Of a stretch of DNA of 34,583 nt, positions 23,409-30,949 are shown in pieces. Below the pieces are notes generated by a model that worked only from the letters and a program-made list of their open reading frames with translations, was not told the origin of the DNA and ran no database searches. Both the position numbers and the translations under genes were made by a program. The DNA is from Acidimicrobiales bacterium (GTDB lineage: Bacteria > Actinomycetota > Acidimicrobiia > Acidimicrobiales > UBA8190): the NCBI GenBank assembly GCA_031292675.1, contig JARLGQ010000148.1, forward strand, positions 1 to 34,583, in the 5' to 3' direction. Position 1 is the first letter of the stretch. The number at the start of each line of letters is the position of its first letter.

Positions 23409-23474
23409 AGTCATAGTATTTCTATGTAATCGATATATTCACTTGGAGTGATAGGCGAGGGTCGGTTCCGACCC
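23409..23474. promoter_or_regulatory. AT-rich divergent rrf2-pstS promoter region with three dyads
   Basis: A sharp AT-rich island in a very GC-rich background. It holds CATAG-tattt-CTATG (23412-23426), ATCGAT (23429-23434), TCACT-tgg-AGTGA (23439-23451) and GGGTCGG-tt-CCGACCC (23459-23474). There is no good -35/-10 pair toward pstS, which fits an activated promoter. The last dyad would form a hairpin just before the pstS ribosome-binding site (AGAGGAG). Which protein binds is unknown; the Rrf2 regulator and a PhoP-type activator are candidates. Confidence 0.5.
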
Positions 23475-23491
23475 CCTCGAGAGGAGAGCCC

Positions 23492-24829
23492 GTGCAGCGA
23501 GGTGCGGTTCGTCGGTCCCGAGACTCCCGGTGCGGCCCCGACACCAGGCGCCGCCCCCTGGCGCGGGTGTCGACCCTGGCGCTGTGCCTGACCGCGGTGG
23601 CAGTGGTGGCCGCGGCGTGCGGCTCGTCCTCGCCGACCGCCTCCAAGAAGAAGGCCGGCACGACGACGACGACGGCCACGATCCCGCCCACGACCTCCAC
23701 CACGGCGAGCGCGGCGGCCGGCACACCCACCACCACGGCGGCCAAGCCGGTGCCGCACACGGCCACGACGGTGCCCGTCGCCAGCAGCACGGCCTGCTCG
23801 ACCTCGGGCGGGCCCCTGAGCGCCACATGCGACACCAAGTCGCCGTCGCTGCAGGTCAACGGGGCGGGCGCCAATTCCATCCAGCCCTTCTTCACCCGGG
23901 TCTTCTACTACTACAACCAGGCCGACCACGGCGTGAGCGTGAACTACTCCCCGGCCGGAAGCAGCGTGGGCGTCACCGACATCGAACAGGGAACGGTGAA
24001 CTTCGGTGACTCGGAGATCCCCATCCCGTCACCGGCGACGGGGACGAGCGGAAGCATCCTGCAGGTGCCCGTCGACCTCGGCGGGGTGGCGCTGAGCTAC
24101 AACCTGCCCGGCGTCAACGGCGGCCTCAAGCTCGACGGCCCCACCCTGGCGGGGATCTTCCTGGGCACCATCAAGACGTGGAACAACTCCGCCATCGCCG
24201 CGCTCAACCCGGGCGTGAACCTGCCCGCCACGACCATCGTCCCCGTGCACCGCGCCGACTCGTCGGGCCCGGGTTACGACCTCGACCAGTACCTCATCGC
24301 CACGGGCGGACCGGCGTGGACGGGCTCCAAGGCGGGGACCACACCCTCGACGAAGTGGCCGCTCACCACGGTGGGAGTGGGCGAGCAGCTCAACTCCGGG
24401 GTGGCCGGATACATCCAGCAGACCCCCGGGGCCATCGGCTACGTCGAGTACGCCTATTCGCTGCAGGCCGGCTTCACCAACGCCGCGCTCAAGAACCAGG
24501 CGGGAAGCTTCGTGACCCCGTCGCAGTCGAGCATCGCCGCGGCGGGGGCCCAGGCCTCGGGCCTGAGCGCGTCCAACTTCAACATCGTGAACGGCCCCGG
24601 AGCCGGCACCTACCCGCTCGCCAACTTCAGCTGGTCGCTCGTCTACCAGAAGCAGTCCAACGCCACCCTCGGCGTCGTGCTGGGCAAGCTCCTGGACTGG
24701 GTCACCACCACCGGCCAGCAGCAGGCGGCCGCGCTCGGGTACTCGCCGCTGCCGGCCAACGTCGTGTCGATCGCGCACCAGACGCTGTTGGGGCTCGAGA
24801 ACTCGGCGGGCAAGCCCCTGTTCTCCTGA
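23492..24829 (+). CDS. pstS: phosphate ABC transporter substrate-binding lipoprotein PstS
   Basis: A protein of 445 aa from GTG 23492 after a good AG-rich site. A lipoprotein signal ends in 'VVAAACGS' with the lipid-attached Cys43. A Thr/Ala-rich linker (about 50-108) spans the cell wall. The binding domain begins 'LQVNGAGANSIQPFF', with 'VNFGDSEIPIP' and 'VHRADSSGPGYDLDQYL', the places where PstS contacts phosphate. The usual 'SGTTF' is here 'SGPGYD', a variant worth noting. It captures inorganic phosphate outside the cell and hands it to PstCA. It is the first gene of pstSCAB, 27 bases before pstC. Confidence 0.93.
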   Translation: MQRGAVRRSRDSRCGPDTRRRPLARVSTLALCLTAVAVVAAACGSSSPTASKKKAGTTTTTATIPPTTSTTASAAAGTPTTTAAKPVPHTATTVPVASSTACSTSGGPLSATCDTKSPSLQVNGAGANSIQPFFTRVFYYYNQADHGVSVNYSPAGSSVGVTDIEQGTVNFGDSEIPIPSPATGTSGSILQVPVDLGGVALSYNLPGVNGGLKLDGPTLAGIFLGTIKTWNNSAIAALNPGVNLPATTIVPVHRADSSGPGYDLDQYLIATGGPAWTGSKAGTTPSTKWPLTTVGVGEQLNSGVAGYIQQTPGAIGYVEYAYSLQAGFTNAALKNQAGSFVTPSQSSIAAAGAQASGLSASNFNIVNGPGAGTYPLANFSWSLVYQKQSNATLGVVLGKLLDWVTTTGQQQAAALGYSPLPANVVSIAHQTLLGLENSAGKPLFS

Positions 24830-24856
24830 TCGCCGCTCGTAGAAGCGCTCGCCCCT

Positions 24857-25855
24857 ATGACCCCCACACTGCTCGAGGAGGTCCCTCCGCCCCGGCTCAC
24901 GCCCGTCGGCGGGGTGAAGGAGGCCCTACAACGCCGCGCCAGGCGACCCGGAGGCCGCGCCTACGCCGTGGCGCGCTGGTCGGGAGCGACGCTCTTCGCC
25001 GCCATCGTGGTGGCCCTGGTGGTGAGCCTGCTCGTGTCCTCCAGCCAGGCCTTCGCGCATTCGGGGCTGAGCTTCTTCTGGTCCGGCACCTACAACGCCG
25101 CCAAGGACGTCTACCCCACCGGGGTGTTCATCCTCGGGACGCTCATCACCACCACCGTGGCCATCATCCTGGCGGTGCCGATCGGCGTGGGCACCGCCGC
25201 CTTCCTCTCCGAGTTCGCCCCGAAGTGGCTGGCCGCGCCGCTGACGGTCGCCATCGACCTCATCGCGGCGGTGCCGAGCATCGTGGTCGGGCTGTGGGGG
25301 CTGCTCGTCCTGCAGCCGGTCTTCACCCATCACGTGGAGCCCTTCATGAAGAGGATCCCGGTTCTCGAGTGGTTCTTCCACGGTCCGGCCCTCGGGCCCA
25401 GCATGTTCCTGGCCGGGACGGTGCTGGCGGTCATGATCCTGCCCACCATCGTGGCGCTGTCGCGCACGTCGATGGCGGCGGTGTCGGTCGAGGACCGCGA
25501 AGCGGCACGGGCCCTCGGCGCCACCCGCTGGCAGGTGGTCACGACCGCGGTGGTACCCGGCGCCCGGACCGGGATCGAGGCGGCGGTGACACTGGGCATC
25601 GGCCGCGCCATGGGAGAGACCATCGCGGTGGCCATGGTGATCGGCAACAACTACGCGCTCCCCCACTCGCTGCTCTCGCCGGGGGCCACACTCGGGTCGG
25701 CCATCATCAACAACTTCGGGGAGGCCAGTCCCGGGCTCGACCGCGCTTCGGTGATCGGTCTCGTGGTGGTGCTCCTCGTCCTTTCCGCCCTCGTCAACGT
25801 CGGGGGTCAGGTCCTGTTGCGGGCCCGGATGCGATCCGCCGGGGCGACTACGTGA
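24857..25855 (+). CDS. pstC: phosphate ABC transporter permease PstC
   Basis: A protein of 332 aa with six predicted membrane helices, the first at about residues 46-68. The family blocks 'VFILGTLITTTVAIILAVPIGVGTAAFLSEFAP' (in two parts), 'AVPSIVVGLWGLLVL' and 'EAARALGATRWQVVTTAVVPGARTGIEAA' (the EAA loop that contacts PstB), and 'GRAMGETIAVAMVIGNN' are all present. It forms the membrane channel with PstA. Its stop overlaps the pstA start (GTGA at 25852-25855), so the two are translationally coupled. Confidence 0.93.
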   Translation: MTPTLLEEVPPPRLTPVGGVKEALQRRARRPGGRAYAVARWSGATLFAAIVVALVVSLLVSSSQAFAHSGLSFFWSGTYNAAKDVYPTGVFILGTLITTTVAIILAVPIGVGTAAFLSEFAPKWLAAPLTVAIDLIAAVPSIVVGLWGLLVLQPVFTHHVEPFMKRIPVLEWFFHGPALGPSMFLAGTVLAVMILPTIVALSRTSMAAVSVEDREAARALGATRWQVVTTAVVPGARTGIEAAVTLGIGRAMGETIAVAMVIGNNYALPHSLLSPGATLGSAIINNFGEASPGLDRASVIGLVVVLLVLSALVNVGGQVLLRARMRSAGATT

Positions 25856-26775
25856 GCGACACCGTCTTCGCCGTCGACCCCGACGCGGCCGGTGCCATCG
25901 GGGCGCGACGAGACCTCGTGCGGGAGTCGGCCCGCCGTTCCCTGGTGCGGCGCCGGCTCGTGGGGCGGGGGGCGATCGTGCTGTGCGTCGCCGCCGTCGC
26001 CGTCTCGCTCGCGCCTCTCGTCGCCCTCGTTGCCTACACCACCAGCCGGGGCATCCACGCCTTGTCGTGGAGCTTCCTGACCCATGCCCCCACGCCCCCG
26101 GGCATCCCCGGGGGCGGGATCTCCAACGCCATCGTGGGGACGGTCATCATCATCGGCGTGGCCATCGCCATGGCCGTGCCGGTGGGAATGACGGCCGCCC
26201 TCTTCCTCGTCGAGCGCAGGGGCCCTGTCGCCAACGCGCTGCGCTTCGCGGCCGACGTCCTCACCGGGGTGCCGTCGATCGCGGTGGGCATCTTCGCCTT
26301 CTCCGTGCTGGTGGCGCCCTTCGACCATTACTCGGGGCTGGTGGGGAGCTTCGCGCTGGCCGCGCTCATGCTGCCCATCGTGATCCGCGCCAACGAGGCC
26401 GCCATGCGATCGGTGCCACGCGACCTGTGGGAGGCGGGCCTGGCCCTCGGGGTGCGGCGGGCGCGTGTGGTGCGCTCGGTGGTGCTGCGCGGCGCGTTGC
26501 CCGGCCTCGTGACCGGGAACCTCCTGGCGGTGTCGCGCGCCGTGGGCGAGACGGCGCCGCTGCTGTTCACCATCTTCGGCAGTCAGTTCTTCGTGACCAA
26601 CCCGACGCAGCCGATGAACGCGTTGCCGTTCACGATCTTCATCGACGGGACCTCCGCCCAGTCCTCGGCCCAGCTCATCGCGTGGGGGGCCGCACTCGTG
26701 CTCCTCGTCCTCGTCCTGGTGCTGAGCGTCGTGGCCCGCATCGTGTCCGCCCGGCTGAACCGCCAAGCCCGATGA
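25852..26775 (+). CDS. pstA: phosphate ABC transporter permease PstA
   Basis: A protein of 307 aa from GTG 25852; the much longer open frame upstream in this phase is antisense-like and rejected. There are six membrane helices, the first at about residues 42-63. 'GGGISNAIVGTVIIIGVAIAMAVPVGMTAALFL' (in parts), 'GVPSIAVGIFAFSVLV', the EAA-like loop 'DLWEAGLALGVRRARVVRSVVLRGALPG' and 'SRAVGETAPLLFTIFG' identify PstA. It pairs with PstC. Its last codons and stop lie inside the first unit of a 16-bp repeat array, so the C-terminus borders directly on that element. Confidence 0.93.
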   Translation: MSDTVFAVDPDAAGAIGARRDLVRESARRSLVRRRLVGRGAIVLCVAAVAVSLAPLVALVAYTTSRGIHALSWSFLTHAPTPPGIPGGGISNAIVGTVIIIGVAIAMAVPVGMTAALFLVERRGPVANALRFAADVLTGVPSIAVGIFAFSVLVAPFDHYSGLVGSFALAALMLPIVIRANEAAMRSVPRDLWEAGLALGVRRARVVRSVVLRGALPGLVTGNLLAVSRAVGETAPLLFTIFGSQFFVTNPTQPMNALPFTIFIDGTSAQSSAQLIAWGAALVLLVLVLVLSVVARIVSARLNRQAR

Positions 26776-26846
26776 CCATTAGGCCCGATGACCATTAGGC
26801 CCGATGACCAATAGGCCCGATGACCAATAGGCCCGATGACCAATAG
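26767..26846 (+). repeat. five tandem copies of a 16-bp repeat between pstA and pstB
   Basis: Units of GCCCGATGACC(A)(T/A)TAG: two copies with CCATTAG (26767, 26783) and three with CCAATAG (26799, 26815, 26831), perfectly in phase and otherwise identical. The first unit contains the pstA stop codon. Such near-identity suggests recent expansion by slippage, so copy number may vary between strains. It is not a CRISPR: the units are directly adjacent with no spacers. Confidence 0.95.
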
Positions 26847-26858
26847 GATGGTCGGGCC
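26830..26858 (+). promoter_or_regulatory. hairpin formed by the last repeat unit and its inverse
   Basis: GGCCC (26830-26834) pairs with GGGCC (26854-26858) and GACCA (26838-26842) with TGGTC (26849-26853), giving ten base pairs with a 3-base bulge and a 6-base loop. Every upstream unit has the same left arm, so several alternative hairpins are possible. It ends 15 bases before the pstB start and may tune pstB expression or protect upstream mRNA (inference). Confidence 0.55.
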
Positions 26859-26873
26859 CTTCGGAGCACGGAG

Positions 26874-27728
26874 ATGACGATCGACACCACCGCACCACTC
26901 GGAACCACGTCGGAGGCACCTCCGTCGTCGCGTCCTCCCGACGCGCCTTCCGGGGAGCCCGCGGCTGTCTCCCTGCGCGACGTCAGTGTCACCTTCGGCA
27001 AGCACCGGGTGGTGCGCGACGTGTCGCTCGACCTCGTCCGCAACCGCGTCACCGCCCTCGTGGGGCCCTCGGGGTGCGGCAAGACCACCATCTTGCGCAC
27101 CGTCAACCGTCTGCACGACGACACCGGCGGCAAGGTCACCGGGACGGTCAGGGTGGGCGACCTCGACATCTACGCCCGCGACACCCGGGCGGAGCTGGTC
27201 CGCAGCCGCGTCGGGATGGTCTTCCAACGCCCGAACCCCTTCCCGACCATGAGCATCTTCGACAACGTCGTCGCCGGGCTGCGCCTCAACGGCGTCCGCT
27301 CCAAGCGCGTCCTGCGCGAGGCGGCTGAGTCCGCGCTCCACCATGCCGCGCTGTGGGACCTCGTCAAGGACCGCTTGCACTCGCCGGCGGTGAAGCTGTC
27401 TGGTGGTCAGCAGCAACGGCTGTGCATCGCGCGCGCCCTGGCCGTCGAGCCCGAGGTGCTGCTCATGGACGAGCCGTGCTCGGCGCTCGATCCCATCGCC
27501 ACGGCCAAGATCGAAGAGCTCATCACCCATCTCGCCACCGACGTCACCATCGGCCTGGTGACCCACAACATGTTCCAGGCCAGGCGCGTCTCGCACTACA
27601 CGGCCTTCTTCCTCCTGGGCGAGGACCGGGCCACCGGCGAGCTGGTCGAGTACGGGCCGACGCAGCAGATCTTCGACTCCCCGCTCGACCCCCGCACGCG
27701 GGCCTACGTGTCGGGCGAGCTGGGCTGA
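26874..27728 (+). CDS. pstB: phosphate ABC transporter ATPase PstB
   Basis: A protein of 284 aa. An N-terminal extension of about 30 Pro/Ser-rich residues precedes the ATPase. Walker A is 'GPSGCGKTT' (64-72), the Q-loop '[10 protein letters not shown]' has Gln118, the signature is 'LSGGQQQR' (175-182), Walker B is 'VLLMDEP' (195-201), and His231 is the switch His. '[14 protein letters not shown]' and '[18 protein letters not shown]' are specific to PstB. It powers phosphate import through PstCA. It follows the repeat array by 27 bases. No phoU gene comes next; the convergent repeat-protein gene starts the next unit. Confidence 0.95.
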   Translation: MTIDTTAPLGTTSEAPPSSRPPDAPSGEPAAVSLRDVSVTFGKHRVVRDVSLDLVRNRVTALVGPSGCGKTTILRTVNRLHDDTGGKVTGTVRVGDLDIYARDTRAELVRSRVGMVFQRPNPFPTMSIFDNVVAGLRLNGVRSKRVLREAAESALHHAALWDLVKDRLHSPAVKLSGGQQQRLCIARALAVEPEVLLMDEPCSALDPIATAKIEELITHLATDVTIGLVTHNMFQARRVSHYTAFFLLGEDRATGELVEYGPTQQIFDSPLDPRTRAYVSGELG

Positions 27729-27763
27729 GCGACCCGGGTAGGCACGGCCCGCCGGCCGACCGA

Positions 27764-28726
27764 TCAGGGAGTGACGCCCAGGGCGACGACCGACACCGGC
27801 GACGCCAGGGTCACACCACCGGCTGCGAGCTCTGCGGGGATCGAGCCGAAGTACGCGGCGTCGCCGAAGGTGAAGACGCCTCCGTCCCCGCCGACGAGCC
27901 AGTAGCCCTTGCCGTCGGGGGTGGCCGAGACACCCACGACCGGTGCGACGGGCACGACGCCGGTGGTCAGCGTGGACCCGTAGAAGCCGGCGTCTCCGAA
28001 GCGCGACACGGCCCCGTCGTTCTGGACCACCCAGTAGCCGCCACCGTCGGGGGTGGTGGCGATCCCGACGACCGGTGACGGCGCGGGGGTCCCGAGGAGC
28101 GTGGGGACGTTGCCGAAGTACCCGGCGTCTCCGAAGGCGAACACGCCTCCATCGGCGCCCACGAGCCAGTAGCCCTTTCCATCGTGGGTGACGGCGATGC
28201 CCACGATGGGCGATGCCGGCTTCACGCCGAGAGCGGGGAGAGATCCGTAGTACCCGGCGTCTCCGAAGGCGAACACCCCTCCATCGGCGCCCACGAGCCA
28301 GTAGCCCTTGGAGTCCGAGGTGGCCGCCACTGAGACGACGGGGGTCTTGAGCTTCACCGAGTCACCCGGCACCGACCCGAAGTACCCGGCGTCGCCGTAG
28401 GTGAACACCCCGCCGTCCGCGCCGACGAGCCAGTACCCCTTGCCGTCGGCGGTGGGGGCGACCCCGACGACCGGTGACGCCAGGGTCGTGCCCGACGCGG
28501 CCGGGGACCCGTACACGGTGGCCCCGCCGAACCCGAAGACCCCGCCGGCGGCGGTGACGACGTAGTAGCCGTCGGGCGCCGGGGTCGTGGCCGAGGCGGG
28601 CAGGGCCGGCCCGCCCACGATCAGGGCCGCGGCGGCCATCAAGGCGACACCCGCCAGCCACCACCGCTTCGACGACGTCGGAGGACGATGCGCCCTGTGT
28701 GCCATCCCTGGACCGTTCTCCGACAC
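27764..28726 (-). CDS. secreted protein of six 44-residue beta-propeller-like repeats
   Basis: A protein of 320 aa. A basic N-terminus and a hydrophobic helix (about 22-40) ending 'LPASA' (cleavage near residue 46) make it secreted. The rest is six repeats starting at residues 53, 97, 141, 185, 230 and 274, each with 'GYW(L/V)V..DGGVF.FGDA.YFGS' followed by a 'VVG(V/I)A.T.DGK' stretch. Six regular units of 44-45 residues could close into a propeller. Such proteins occur in multiple copies in Acidimicrobiia and related actinobacteria, from memory. Units three and four are almost identical in DNA, so the repeats are still being homogenised. Function is unknown; binding to a surface ligand is possible. 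Confidence 0.85.
   Translation of the reverse strand: MSENGPGMAHRAHRPPTSSKRWWLAGVALMAAAALIVGGPALPASATTPAPDGYYVVTAAGGVFGFGGATVYGSPAASGTTLASPVVGVAPTADGKGYWLVGADGGVFTYGDAGYFGSVPGDSVKLKTPVVSVAATSDSKGYWLVGADGGVFAFGDAGYYGSLPALGVKPASPIVGIAVTHDGKGYWLVGADGGVFAFGDAGYFGNVPTLLGTPAPSPVVGIATTPDGGGYWVVQNDGAVSRFGDAGFYGSTLTTGVVPVAPVVGVSATPDGKGYWLVGGDGGVFTFGDAAYFGSIPAELAAGGVTLASPVSVVALGVTP
28118..28309 (-). repeat. two near-identical 60-bp segments within the repeat gene
   Basis: Bases 28118-28177 and 28250-28309 match at 59 of 60 positions and lie 132 bases (44 codons) apart, in frame. They encode 'GYWLVGADGGVFAFGDAGY' in units three and four. Other units differ more at the DNA level, so this pair reflects a recent duplication or gene conversion. 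Confidence 0.85.
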
Positions 28727-28782
28727 AGGCCGCTCCTCTCTCTCGTCGTGCCTGCCGAACGACAGGCCCGCCTGACCTTAGC

Positions 28783-28813
28783 CAGTAAATCGCGTGTATT
28801 TCTAGATTTACTG
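28783..28813. promoter_or_regulatory. perfect 9-bp inverted repeat, candidate operator
   Basis: CAGTAAATC (28783-28791), 13 bases, GATTTACTG (28805-28813), in an AT-rich patch 57 bases upstream of the repeat-protein start on the minus strand. Arm length and symmetry fit a dimeric regulator site; a hairpin in RNA is also possible. The region 28727-29023 holds no gene that I can support. Confidence 0.5.
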
Positions 28814-29023
28814 TGAAACGGGTGTCAAGACGGCGCACGCCGGGCCCGGACACGCCCGGCCCGGCCGGCTCGAGAACGCCACCGCCGAAGGCACAACACC
28901 GTCGGCGCCGCAGGAAAAGGCCTTGCACAGCCGCCCCCGGGGCCTGATGCTGATGCCAGCACGCGAGCGCGGCCCGGCCCGGTCCTCACCGGCCCAGGCG
29001 GACTCGGAAGGAGGTCCCTGGCC

Positions 29024-29626
29024 ATGAGACTGGCCGAGAGGCACCGTGAGCCCGACGAGGCCCACTTCACCGAGGGCGAGCTCGACCTCGAGGCACCCGA
29101 GGAGCTGGCCGTGGCGGAGCTCGACGAGGAAGCCATCCTCGAAGAGGAGCTCGACAACGAGGACCTCCTCGAGCAGGACGTCGACGAGGACACGCTCGAG
29201 GTGACCCTGGAGGACCTCGTCCACGACGGGAACGACGAGGCCGAGGAGTCCGACGAAGAGGCCCAGGGCGGCCTCGGTGCCCTCGCCGTCCCCGTCCGTG
29301 CGGGCTCGACCGGCAACGACGACCCCGACGACGTCGTCGGGGCCGACGACGTCGAAGAGAGCCTCGATCTGGTCCTGCTCGAGCGCATGGCCCTCCTCGA
29401 AGTCGACGGGCCCGGAGCCGGGGCCGGTGCCGCCGACCTCGACGACGAGGAGGAGGGCGCCATGACGGGGCGCACCGTGCTCCTTCAGATGCGGGTCGAC
29501 ACCGACCTCGTCGACGTGGCCCCGCGCGGCTCTGACGAGTTCGTGTGCCGGTCGTGTTTCTTGGTACGCGGGCGGGTGCAGCTCGCCGACCCCGCCACCA
29601 TGGTCTGCCACGACTGCTCGACCTGA
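29024..29626 (+). CDS. acidic protein with DUF4193-like C-terminal zinc ribbon
   Basis: A protein of 200 aa from ATG 29024, eight bases after AAGGAGG (29009-29015). Residues 1-145 are extremely rich in Glu and Asp (for example 'ELDEEAILEEELDNEDLLEQ') with almost no basic residues after the first ten. The C-terminus 'DEFVCRSCFLVRGRVQLADP' and 'MVCHDC' has CxxC pairs at 175/178 and 195/198 and matches the end of DUF4193 proteins, which are normally only about 100 aa and also acidic. It thus looks like a DUF4193 relative with an enlarged acidic part. No signal or membrane segment is present. Function is unknown; contact with a basic partner such as RNA polymerase or ribosomes is only a guess. 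Confidence 0.75.
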   Translation: MRLAERHREPDEAHFTEGELDLEAPEELAVAELDEEAILEEELDNEDLLEQDVDEDTLEVTLEDLVHDGNDEAEESDEEAQGGLGALAVPVRAGSTGNDDPDDVVGADDVEESLDLVLLERMALLEVDGPGAGAGAADLDDEEEGAMTGRTVLLQMRVDTDLVDVAPRGSDEFVCRSCFLVRGRVQLADPATMVCHDCST

Positions 29627-29681
29627 TCGGTCGCCACCCGGACAGGCGCGCAGCCACCTCCGTCGGCTACAACGTCCCGCC

Positions 29682-30488
29682 ATGGGAAGCTCGTCGCGGC
29701 CTGAAGTGGTTCACGCCCCACGCCGCATACGGACGATCGCCGTCACGGGCTCGGCCTCGGGGATCGGGGCGGCGGTCAGTCGGCGCTTCGAGCGCAGCGG
29801 CGCCCGCGTGATCGGCGTGGACATCCACGATGCCCAGGTCACCGCCGACCTCTCCGAGCCCGCCGGAAGGGCCAAGGCGGTGTCGGCGGTCGCCGAGCTG
29901 TGCGGGTCGCGCCTCGACGGCCTGGTGGTCTGCGCCGGCCTGGGGCCCCAGACGCAGCCGACCGAATCGATCGCGCGCGTGAACTTCTTCGGAGCCCTCG
30001 ACGTGCTCGACGGACTGCTGCCGCTGCTCAGCGCCGGGGAGGTCCCGGCTGCGGTGGTGGTCGCCTCCAATGCCGCCGGCCTCACGCCCGCCCACCAGGA
30101 GCTGCTCCAGGCGCTGCTCGACGGCGACGAGGACAAGGCCTCGGCGTGCGCGGCCGGCCTCGACGGCTCGACGGTCTACGGCACCAGCAAGCTCGCCCTG
30201 ACCCGGGCCATGCGCCGGCGCGCCGGGGCCTGGGGCAAGGCCGGGGTCAGGCTGAACGCGGTGGCCCCCGGACCGGTGGACACGCCGCTGCTGGCAGGCG
30301 GGCTCGAGGATCCCGTGCTGGGACCGCTCATCGAGGCCCTTCCCGTGCCCATGGGGCGCCGGGCGAACCCCACCGAGATCGCCGCCGCCATCGGGTTCCT
30401 GCTCGACCCCGCCAACGGGTACATCCACGGGTCGGTGCTCTTCGTGGACGGGGGGAGCGACGCCCTGTTGCGGCCCGACATCCTCTGA
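29682..30488 (+). CDS. SDR oxidoreductase, 3-alpha-HSD/coniferyl-alcohol dehydrogenase-like
   Basis: A protein of 268 aa. A classical short-chain dehydrogenase with the cofactor motif TGSASGIG (22-29), catalytic Ser129 in 'VVVASNAAG', and YGTSK (Tyr166, Lys170). 'GVDIHDAQVTADLSEPAGR', 'LDGLVVCAGLGPQTQ' and 'AWGKAGVRLNAVAPGPVDTPLL' closely follow the 3-alpha-hydroxysteroid dehydrogenase/carbonyl reductase of Comamonas as I remember it; databases often name this branch coniferyl-alcohol dehydrogenase. The Asp in 'GVDI' favours NAD(H). The true substrate is open. It starts 55 bases after the acidic protein gene and converges on arfB. Confidence 0.85.
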   Translation: MGSSSRPEVVHAPRRIRTIAVTGSASGIGAAVSRRFERSGARVIGVDIHDAQVTADLSEPAGRAKAVSAVAELCGSRLDGLVVCAGLGPQTQPTESIARVNFFGALDVLDGLLPLLSAGEVPAAVVVASNAAGLTPAHQELLQALLDGDEDKASACAAGLDGSTVYGTSKLALTRAMRRRAGAWGKAGVRLNAVAPGPVDTPLLAGGLEDPVLGPLIEALPVPMGRRANPTEIAAAIGFLLDPANGYIHGSVLFVDGGSDALLRPDIL

Positions 30489-30519
30489 GCGCCGGCCTCT
30501 GAGCACAGGCGGGGAGCGG

Positions 30520-30918
30520 TCAGCCGTCGTCGTCGACGGGTCGGGCCCGGGCCCGCTTGCGCTCCGACCGGCGCCGCTTGTCGGTGAGGCGCCTGGCCCG
30601 GGCTCTCGCCGAGGGTGCGGTGGGCACCCGGGCCCTCTCCACCCGCAACCCCTCGGCCAGCCGGGCCCTGAGCCTCTGCAGCGCCAGCTCCCGGTTGCGC
30701 ATCTGGGACCGCTCGTCCCCCGCCGCGGCGCGCACCGTCGGTCCGAGGCGCTCGAGGAGCCGGGACCGCTGGCGCGGGCCCAGGGACCTCGACCCGGCCA
30801 CGTCGAAAGACACCTCGGCCCGGGTGCTCGCCTTGTTGGCGTGCTGCCCGCCGGGACCGCCGCTGGTCGTGAAGCGCCACTCGAGCTCGTCGGCGGGGAT
30901 GACGAGGCTCCGCGTCAC
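30520..30918 (-). CDS. arfB: peptidyl-tRNA hydrolase ArfB (ribosome rescue factor)
   Basis: A protein of 132 aa from GTG 30918; the open frame runs to 31095 but overlaps the FAH gene on the same strand, so the shorter start is chosen. It begins 'SLVIPADELEWRFTTSGGPGGQHANK', shown here in parts (SLVIPADELEWRF, then TTSGGPGGQHANK), with the catalytic GGQ at residues 23-25. The C-terminus is very rich in Arg and Lys ('RRLTDKRRRSERKRARAR'), the tail that enters the mRNA channel. It frees peptides from ribosomes stalled without a stop codon. Length matches E. coli ArfB (about 140 aa). It follows the FAH gene by 31 bases. Confidence 0.9.
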   Translation of the reverse strand: MTRSLVIPADELEWRFTTSGGPGGQHANKASTRAEVSFDVAGSRSLGPRQRSRLLERLGPTVRAAAGDERSQMRNRELALQRLRARLAEGLRVERARVPTAPSARARARRLTDKRRRSERKRARARPVDDDG

Positions 30919-30949
30919 GCGCAGGGAGCCGGAGTGCTCGGGGGCGGGA

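Noticed and set aside
24178-25851. Upstream part of the long open frame that ends with pstA
   Set aside because: It overlaps pstS and pstC in another phase and is Arg-rich nonsense; pstA starts at GTG 25852 where it overlaps the pstC stop.
26767-26846. CRISPR array
   Set aside because: The 16-bp units are directly adjacent with no unique spacers and no cas genes are nearby.
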